Assembly (NCBI RefSeq): GCF_029382255.1
Contig: NZ_JARLLG010000001.1
Location: 248,001 to 312,000, forward strand
Direction: 5' to 3'
DNA: 64,000 nt
From: Isoptericola croceus
GTDB taxonomy: Bacteria > Actinomycetota > Actinomycetes > Actinomycetales > Cellulomonadaceae
Under the pieces are notes generated by a model that was not told where the DNA came from, made no database searches, and saw nothing but the letters and a program-made list of their open reading frames with translations. The translations under genes and the position numbers were made by a program. Shown piece by piece: positions 58,884 through 64,000 of the stretch. The stretch's first letter is position 1, and each line of letters starts with the position of its first letter.

Positions 58884-60235
58884 GGGGCCGTCCCCGCGCG
58901 GTCGGCGAGAAAGCCCGGGTCGGGCAACCCGAACCCCGCGAGGTCCGGCACGTCCACCGACGCCGGCAGAGGCTCGGGCACCTGCTCAGGGTCCGGCAGC
59001 GACGGCTGCTCGGGCGGCGCCGGTACGTCGAGGAAGCTCGTCCCGGGAGGGACCTCGACCGCGGGGACGCCGTCGGTCACGCCGCCCTGCGCGCCGGTGC
59101 CATCGGGACACGTGGCGTCGAGGAGCGCCGGAGGGAGCGCTGTGCTGGGCCCCTCGCCGCCGGCGGGGTCGACGCACGTGCCCGAGGACGGCGTCCGCTG
59201 CGCGGAGGTGTCGAGCAGGTCCACGCCGTTGCCGCCGAACGCGTTGGTGACGAGCCGGTTGTCCTGCGCCGCGATGTCCTCGGCGTTGCTCAGCTGCACG
59301 CCCGCGAGGGGGTTGCCCGCGATGCGGTTGCGCGTGAGCTCGTTGGCCTGGCCGCCCGTGATGCCGACCCCGACGCCGAACCCACCCAGCGCGTGCGCGG
59401 GCGACTCGGCGCTCGTGTTGCCGGCGACGAGGTTGCCGACCACGGTGTTGGCGCGCTGGGGCGTGAACGCCTCCTGGTAGGAGGAGAGGAGCGTCATGCC
59501 GATCCGGTTGCCGCTGAACCGGTTGCCGGCCACCACGACCGAGTCGGAGGCGTTGGCGTTCTCGAACCCGACGGCGTTGCGCTCGGCCACGTTGCTTGCC
59601 ACGAGCACGTCGCACTCCTCGCACTGGCCGACGTAGATTCCCGAGTCCGCCGACCCGGAGGCGTAGGAGTCGGTGATGCTCCCGTGCCGTGCGTTGAAGG
59701 CGTAGATCCCGTAGAGGCCGTTGTTCGACGCCGTGACGTGGCTGACGCCGAAGCGCTCGAGCGGCGGGAACTTCTCCGGGTCGAGCCGCGTGTACCCCGG
59801 GCCGCCGTGGGCCAGCGGGCCGTCGTCCCCGTGCACGCTCGTGACGAGCACGCCGTAGAAGAGGGTGGAGCGCACCGTGAGGTTCTCCACCCGGACGCCG
59901 TCGGCGGCTCCCACCACCCCGAAGGACCGCGTGCCCTCGCCGTCGATGACCGTGGTGTTGCGGTCCAGCCCGCGCAGCGTGACGTCCGGCGTGGTGATCC
60001 GGACCTCTTCGGTGTACACGCCCGGACCCACGAGGACCAGGCCGCCCTCAGCGACCCGCGTCACCGCGTCGGAGATCGTCGCCGCGTCCTCCGGGACGTG
60101 CACGATCCCGGGCGCCGGGTCCGGGGCGCTGCCGGGCGCACCGGGTGGCTGGGCCTGCGTTCCGCACCCTGCGAGAAGGCTGCACCCCAGGGCGGCCGCG
60201 ACGATGAGGCGACGGGGCAGGGCTCTGCTGCGCAT
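58880..60235 (-). CDS. Parallel beta-helix repeat lipoprotein (NosD-like fold)
   Basis: 451 residues from the ATG at 60235 (GAAGG five bases upstream; a GTG at 60241 is also possible). Lipobox LAGC with Cys24. Residues ~45-340 are right-handed beta-helix rungs of about 22 residues (for example GVRVENLTVRSTLFYGVLV, NSDSGIYVGQ-type turns). A Pro-rich tail of ~100 residues follows. A CEEC motif near 205 is unusual and could bind metal. Such folds occur in NosD and carbohydrate-active proteins. First gene of the coupled trio. Confidence 0.84.
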   Translation of the reverse strand: MRSRALPRRLIVAAALGCSLLAGCGTQAQPPGAPGSAPDPAPGIVHVPEDAATISDAVTRVAEGGLVLVGPGVYTEEVRITTPDVTLRGLDRNTTVIDGEGTRSFGVVGAADGVRVENLTVRSTLFYGVLVTSVHGDDGPLAHGGPGYTRLDPEKFPPLERFGVSHVTASNNGLYGIYAFNARHGSITDSYASGSADSGIYVGQCEECDVLVASNVAERNAVGFENANASDSVVVAGNRFSGNRIGMTLLSSYQEAFTPQRANTVVGNLVAGNTSAESPAHALGGFGVGVGITGGQANELTRNRIAGNPLAGVQLSNAEDIAAQDNRLVTNAFGGNGVDLLDTSAQRTPSSGTCVDPAGGEGPSTALPPALLDATCPDGTGAQGGVTDGVPAVEVPPGTSFLDVPAPPEQPSLPDPEQVPEPLPASVDVPDLAGFGLPDPGFLADRAGTAP

Positions 60236-60253
60236 GGGCACCTTCGGTCGGAG

Positions 60254-60283
60254 ACTTATAGCAGAAACCCTATCGGTGAGGGT
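60254..60283 (-). promoter_or_regulatory. Promoter region of the beta-helix/DyP operon
   Basis: On the minus strand TATAAG (60260-60255 area) is a plausible -10 box. ACCCT/AGGGT (60267-60271 and 60279-60283) form a small inverted repeat just upstream. The TetR gene lies directly behind and may act here. Confidence 0.35.
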
Positions 60284-60343
60284 CCACGTCCGACACTCGA
60301 GCCACGATCCCGCGACGCCCGGCGAACCGGCGGCTGGCCGGGG

Positions 60344-60949
60344 TCAGGCGGCCATCGCGGGGCGGGCGCCGACTGCCCGCAGCACGAAGGTCTCCGCGGC
60401 GCGGATCGCGCGCTCCCGGGCCTCCGGCTCCTCGGGGATGAGGCGGCCGGAGAGGCAGGCGTTGACGAGCTGCACGGTGGGCTCGATGTCCTGCGCGGGG
60501 AACGAGCCGGCGGCGATGCCGTCGTGCAGGATCCGTTTGAGGATCGACTCCACGATCTCGGCGTGCTCGCGCAGCCTGGCCTGGGTGGTGCGGGACAGCA
60601 CGGTCCGCAGGTCGGGGCCGGGTGCCAGGTGGAAGACCCGGGCGAGCTGGGCCTGCTGGCGGATGTAGGTGCGCAGCTGTCCCACCGGGTCGTGGACCTC
60701 GGCCAGCGCCCTCTCGAGGGTCAGGGCGTACTGCTCCGTCTCGTGGGTGATGAACCCGATGAGCAGCGACTCCTTGTCGGAGAAGTGGTTGTAGACGGCG
60801 GTGCGCCCCACACCGGCTGCGGTCGCGATGTCGGCCAGCGTGATGGTGTCGAAACCACGCTCCGCCATGAGCGTGGACAACGCCGTGAACAGCTTGTGCC
60901 GAGTCATCTGGCGGTGCTCGTGCAGACTCTTGCCGATGATCTTGGGCAT
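60344..60949 (-). CDS. TetR-family regulator
   Basis: 201 residues from the ATG at 60949. The helix-turn-helix is about residues 15-65 (LFTALSTLMAERGFDTITLADI, GVGRTAVYNHFSDKESLL). The C-terminal domain is variable. It lies in the same direction as, and 109 bases before, the beta-helix operon, and is divergent from the DinB gene. An inverted repeat overlaps its promoter. Confidence 0.86.
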   Translation of the reverse strand: MPKIIGKSLHEHRQMTRHKLFTALSTLMAERGFDTITLADIATAAGVGRTAVYNHFSDKESLLIGFITHETEQYALTLERALAEVHDPVGQLRTYIRQQAQLARVFHLAPGPDLRTVLSRTTQARLREHAEIVESILKRILHDGIAAGSFPAQDIEPTVQLVNACLSGRLIPEEPEARERAIRAAETFVLRAVGARPAMAA

Positions 60950-60950
60950 G

Positions 60951-60984
60951 CTGACATCATAGGCAGCCGGTGTCAGGTCACCGG
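60951..60984. promoter_or_regulatory. Inverted repeats in the tetR/DinB divergent region
   Basis: TGACA (near 60951) faces TGTCA (near 60971). CCGGTG (60967-60972) and CACCGG (60979-60984) form a second, perfect arm pair with a six-base spacer. The 52-base gap between divergent starts makes this the likely autoregulatory operator. Confidence 0.5.
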
Positions 60985-61001
60985 CCGATATCCTCGTCGC
61001 T

Positions 61002-61556
61002 GTGACAGATGACACCGACGGTCGGCAGGCCCAGCCCGACGGCATCGTCCCGGACACCAAGGACTGGACCTGGGCCGTCGAGCGTCGCTGCGAGGACTGC
61101 GGTTTCGACCCCGCCGCCGTCGACCCCCTCGCCGTCGGCGACGCCGTCCGGGCGACCGTGCCGGCATGGCAGGCCGTCCTCGCACGGCCCGATGTGCGCC
61201 GTCGTCCCGCGCCCGGGGTCTGGTCCCCGCTGGAGTACTCGGCCCACGTCCGCGACGTCTTCCGGATCTTCGACGAGCGGCTCGCGCTCATGCTGCGCTC
61301 CGACGGCGCGATGTTCGAGAACTGGGACCAGGACGCGGCGGCGCTCGCCGGGCGGTACGCGCAGGCCGACCCGACGGCGGTGGCCACGGAGCTCGCCGAC
61401 GCGGGCGCCTCGGTCGCCGAGCGGTTCGACACCGTGCGTGCCGACCAGCTGGAACGTGTCGGCCGGCGCTCCAACGGCTCGACGTTCACGGTGCGGACCT
61501 TCGGGCGGTACTTCCTGCACGACGTCGTCCACCACCTGCACGACGTGCGCGGCTGA
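61002..61556 (+). CDS. DinB-family metal-dependent protein
   Basis: 184 residues. The four-helix DinB fold shows WSPLEYSAHVRDVF and FGRYFLHDVVHHLHDV, with the His residues in these as metal ligands. The family includes mycothiol- and bacillithiol-dependent transferases, so a thiol-linked role is possible. An N-terminal CxxC (CEDCGF) is an extra feature. GTG start at 61002. Confidence 0.85.
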   Translation: MTDDTDGRQAQPDGIVPDTKDWTWAVERRCEDCGFDPAAVDPLAVGDAVRATVPAWQAVLARPDVRRRPAPGVWSPLEYSAHVRDVFRIFDERLALMLRSDGAMFENWDQDAAALAGRYAQADPTAVATELADAGASVAERFDTVRADQLERVGRRSNGSTFTVRTFGRYFLHDVVHHLHDVRG

Positions 61557-61637
61557 CCCCCGGCGCAAGGACCGGCGTCACACGCCTGTAACACGCAGGG
61601 CTTCTGATGGGCCGTCGAAGCGAGTACGTTGCCCGAT

Positions 61638-62642
61638 ATGTCGTTCGTGCAGACGCTCGTCCCGCCGGAGCACGCATCGAACCATGTCCTCGTCGTCCCC
61701 GACGCGTGGGTGCCGGCCCGCCTCAAGGGCCTGGCCGACGCCTGGTTCCCGGAGGTGCGATGGCTCGAAGAACCTGTCGCGGAAACAGGGGCACGGCCCA
61801 TGGGGGGCGCCCGGTTCCGGGGCATGGCGTCAGGTCACGTGGAGCAGGTGGGTCCTGGGTCGCTCGGGATCGGCAACGAGCACAGAGCGGCCGGCCCGTT
61901 CCCGGTGGCGGAGGAGTTGTCGCCCCAGATCGAACTGACCGGCGGGGCTGCGGCCTACGCGCTCGGTCGTCTTGACGGGATGCTCGACGTTCGCGCCGGC
62001 CGGCCGGCGACCACCGACGACCGGGACGGCATCGCCCGTGCCTTCGCAGCCGGTCTGCCCGAGGGCGAGGAGCTGAGACTGGTCCAGTGGGGTGTTGCGG
62101 TCGCGCGCAAGTCCGGCGGGGTCGTGCTCGCCGACGGCCGGCAGCTCCTCCACCCGGACCCCACGAGCGCCGTCGACCTCGCGTTGTTCGCGGCGCACCC
62201 GGTCCCACCCGCCGAGCTCCTCGGCCTGCTGCGTTCGTTGATCGCGACGGCGGACACGGAGCCGGGGCCACCGGCGCCCGACGGCACCGCACGCAGCCGT
62301 CTCGTGGCGCGCACCCCGTACGACGGCATGATCACGGTGGAGGCCGAGCGGGTGGAGCGCGTGCCCCGCGCGCTGGTCGGGCTGGACTGGCGCGACTACG
62401 GGCCGCACGCCTACCGGGTGGCGTGGGTGCCCCAGGTGCCCTACGAGCTGAGCCTCGAGGAGCCCTCGGGCGTGCACGTCATCGCGCGCTCCCGCATGCG
62501 GGCGGTCGTCGCCCGGTTCGCTCTCCTGCTGCACGCGAAGGTGGGCGGAGCGTTCGTCGACGACGGGGCGTTCGTCGCGACGACGGGCGAGATCGAAGCT
62601 CGCGCGGACGATCAGCGCGCGCCGTCGCGTGCCTGGGTCTGA
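61638..62642 (+). CDS. Conserved hypothetical protein
   Basis: 334 residues from the ATG at 61638. No family recognised. It is a mixed alpha/beta protein without signal peptide or membrane segments. Its second half has alternating beta stretches (DGMITVEAERVERVPRALVG, HAYRVAWVPQVPYEL). Earlier GGARFRGMASGHVEQVGPG may be a loop. The gene stands alone with ~80 bases upstream and no close partner. Confidence 0.75.
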   Translation: MSFVQTLVPPEHASNHVLVVPDAWVPARLKGLADAWFPEVRWLEEPVAETGARPMGGARFRGMASGHVEQVGPGSLGIGNEHRAAGPFPVAEELSPQIELTGGAAAYALGRLDGMLDVRAGRPATTDDRDGIARAFAAGLPEGEELRLVQWGVAVARKSGGVVLADGRQLLHPDPTSAVDLALFAAHPVPPAELLGLLRSLIATADTEPGPPAPDGTARSRLVARTPYDGMITVEAERVERVPRALVGLDWRDYGPHAYRVAWVPQVPYELSLEEPSGVHVIARSRMRAVVARFALLLHAKVGGAFVDDGAFVATTGEIEARADDQRAPSRAWV

Positions 62643-62682
62643 CGGGTCCGCAGCCGTCTCGGCTCGCAGGGTGACAGCGATG

Positions 62683-62982
62683 TTGTCCACAGGCGTGTGG
62701 AGGGCGGACGACAGGGTCGGGGTGAATGGCGACCCAGGTGAACGCAGGTTTTCCCACGGTGCCGCCGTCGCCCGTGGTCGAGGCGGACAACCCTCACGAA
62801 CACACCGGAACCGCGGAATCTTGCGGATCCCTGGCGTTGCCACGCTGTTCCGTTCGAGGACGCCCTGGTGCCGCGGCCACCGTTCTGGCCCTCGGCGGCG
62901 CGGCGGGCGGGCGTGTCGTCCACAGATTTTGTCCACAGGGGTGTGGACGGTGTGGGGATTCCGGGCGTCCCGCTGTGGATGA
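62683..62982. other. Cluster of DnaA-box-like sequences
   Basis: TTGTCCACA, the high-GC actinobacterial DnaA box, occurs exactly at 62683-62691 and 62929-62937. TCGTCCACA is at 62916-62924. On the minus strand there are CCGTCCACA (62942-62950) and TCATCCACA (62974-62982). Four of the five lie within 67 bases. No dnaA, dnaN, rpmH or parB is in the window. Confidence 0.55.
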
Positions 62983-63335
62983 ACGTGTGGTCGATCATCT
63001 TCGCGCTCCGCCCCCTTGCAGACACCCCGGAGCAGGTCTAGAAACGTGCTAACGGTCTCGACGAGATGCGGCCACGGCCACGGCGACGTGGGCAGGGCAC
63101 AGCTCGACGGGACGATGGTCGACCGGAGAACGACGGGCCGATCCGCACCGAGTGCGGGCCGCGGGTGACGACGCGGGTGTCTGGCGGGGCCGGAAGACCA
63201 ACCGCGTCCGGGATCTTGCGGAGAACGGGACGGTGGGGGCGACGACGCATCAGGCCCTGACCGGTCCGGTAGGAGCCCCGGAGCTGTGACGTCGACACAG
63301 CGCCTCGCAGCGATCGCCTGGAGGAACGCGGTCAT

Positions 63336-63368
63336 GCCGAGGCCCCCGGCCGTCCCGGGGGCCTCGGC
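63336..63368. terminator. Strong hairpin upstream of the pirin gene
   Basis: GCCGAGGCCCCCGG pairs perfectly with CCGGGGGCCTCGGC across a five-base loop, ending 36 bases before the pirin start. It may be a terminator for an untranslated transcript or a leader structure. Confidence 0.55.
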
Positions 63369-63404
63369 CGTACCTGAGAGCGCGACCGCGCGTAATCTCG
63401 ACGC

Positions 63405-64000
63405 ATGAGCAATCTCGAGACGCGCCCGGCCGAGCAGGTGTGCGGTGCGGGCGCGGCGGCCGGCGGAGTCGAGCTGCTGGAGGCACGGGACGTCCCGCTC
63501 GGCGGCCCGCGCGCCATGACCGTGCGTCGCACGATCCCGCAGCGCCGGCGATCCCTGATCGGCGCCTGGTGCTTCTGCGACCACTACGGGCCGGACGACG
63601 TCTCGACGTCCGTGGGGATGCAGGTCCCGCCGCACCCCCACATCGGGCTGCAGACCGTGAGCTGGTTGTTCGCCGGGGAGATCCTGCACCGCGACTCGGT
63701 CGGCTCGCTGCAGACCGTGCGCCCGGGCGAGCTCAACCTCATGACGGCCGGGCGCGGGATCTCGCACTCGGAGGAGTCCCCGGAATCGGTGGCCGGATAC
63801 CGGCGTCCCCCGACGTTGCACGGCGTCCAGCTGTGGACGGTGCTGCCCCGCGAGGCGAAGGACACCACACCGAGCTTCGAGCACCACGGCGACCTTCCCG
63901 TCATCGTGCACGACGGCGTCCGCGTACAGGTCTTCCTGGGATCGCTGCCCGTGGCCGGGCAGACGCTGGTCTCACCCGCCCGCACCTGGACGCCGCTCGT
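63405..64000 (+). CDS. Pirin-family protein (3' end outside the window)
   Basis: The frame is open from the ATG at 63405 to the window end, about 198 residues. The N-terminal cupin of pirin shows the metal motif PPHPHIGLQTVSWLF, then GEILHRDSVGSLQ and AGRGISHSEES. The C-terminal cupin is only begun. Bacterial pirins act as quercetinase-like dioxygenases or regulators. Confidence 0.88.
   Translation, partial: MSNLETRPAEQVCGAGAAAGGVELLEARDVPLGGPRAMTVRRTIPQRRRSLIGAWCFCDHYGPDDVSTSVGMQVPPHPHIGLQTVSWLFAGEILHRDSVGSLQTVRPGELNLMTAGRGISHSEESPESVAGYRRPPTLHGVQLWTVLPREAKDTTPSFEHHGDLPVIVHDGVRVQVFLGSLPVAGQTLVSPARTWTPL

Larger units (their letters stand above)
62643..63404. other. 760-base non-coding region
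   Basis: No credible gene on either strand; short open frames lack ribosome sites and family features. It contains a cluster of DnaA-box-like sequences (62683-62982) and a strong hairpin at 63336-63368. The rest shows no structure I can name. Confidence 0.6.

Noticed and set aside
62629-62982. A 117-codon plus-strand frame in the gap before pirin
   Set aside because: No ribosome site, no domain, and its repeated LSTGVW segments are just translations of the DnaA-box-like repeats.
1-64000. tRNA or rRNA genes, CRISPR arrays, insertion sequences and prophage genes
   Set aside because: None of the tell-tale patterns (TTCGA loops with CCA ends, spaced repeats, transposase motifs with inverted ends, phage genes) was seen on reading both strands.

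Overview
The window is about 72-75% G+C with strong GC3 bias, many GTG starts and tightly overlapping genes. Together with a mycothiol-type maleylpyruvate isomerase, a GH62/ricin-domain xylan debranching enzyme pair, a class E type (LAxTG) sortase substrate and a GAP-family membrane protein, this points to a high-GC actinobacterium. The best guess is a Cellulomonas-like plant-biomass degrader. No rRNA, tRNA, CRISPR array, transposase or integrase was seen.

Layout. 1-5002: end of a sugar ABC permease, a GH38 alpha-mannosidase and an unrecognised partner protein. 5119-14107: a GntR regulator, then a minus-strand operon iolE-iolG-iolC-aldolase-iolA-iolB-iolD for the complete conversion of myo-inositol to DHAP and acetyl-CoA. 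A TTTGTCC-nn-ACATAC motif lies upstream of both the regulator and the operon. 14254-17032: TetR and a divergent DrrAB-type exporter with a mirrored operator pair between them. 17141-20359: a complete gentisate ring-cleavage operon (dioxygenase, fumarylpyruvate hydrolase, maleylpyruvate isomerase, MarR). 20364-23785: an SsuABC/TauABC-like importer, divergent from a PaaX-family regulator (23916). 24909-29592: CoA ligase, thiolase, MaoC hydratase, SDR and hotdog thioesterase in one tight operon. 29764-33063: two tandem secreted ricin-CBM/GH62 arabinofuranosidases with LacI-type operators upstream. 33565-39730: a second PaaX regulator divergent from FAH hydrolase, ADP-forming CoA ligase, FAD monooxygenase and esterase genes. 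39735-49786: housekeeping and unknown genes, including an aldo/keto reductase, a thioredoxin/NHL protein, a phosphotransferase, a two-component system, GAP and TM2 membrane proteins, a HAD phosphatase and a TIM-barrel isomerase. 50008-56733: a 2241-residue surface protein with nine ~150-residue repeats and a sortase signal. 56830-60235: a coupled trio encoding a beta-helix lipoprotein, an LprG/LolA-like lipoprotein and a Tat-exported DyP peroxidase. 60344-62642: TetR, DinB-like and unknown genes. 62643-63404: non-coding, with a cluster of DnaA-box-like sequences. 63405-end: a pirin gene cut by the window.

How the genes may work together (inference). GH62 enzymes trim arabinose from arabinoxylan, whose arabinose residues carry hydroxycinnamate esters. 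The 24.9-29.6 kb operon has the enzymes needed to shorten an unsaturated aromatic side chain as its CoA thioester (ligase, hydratase, dehydrogenase, thiolase, thioesterase) and lacks an acyl-CoA dehydrogenase. The 37.5 kb monooxygenase could hydroxylate the resulting benzoate, and the 17 kb operon cleaves gentisate to pyruvate and fumarate. Two PaaX regulators and an aromatic-acid-like importer fit this scheme. It is the main candidate for an undescribed, physically clustered pathway here.
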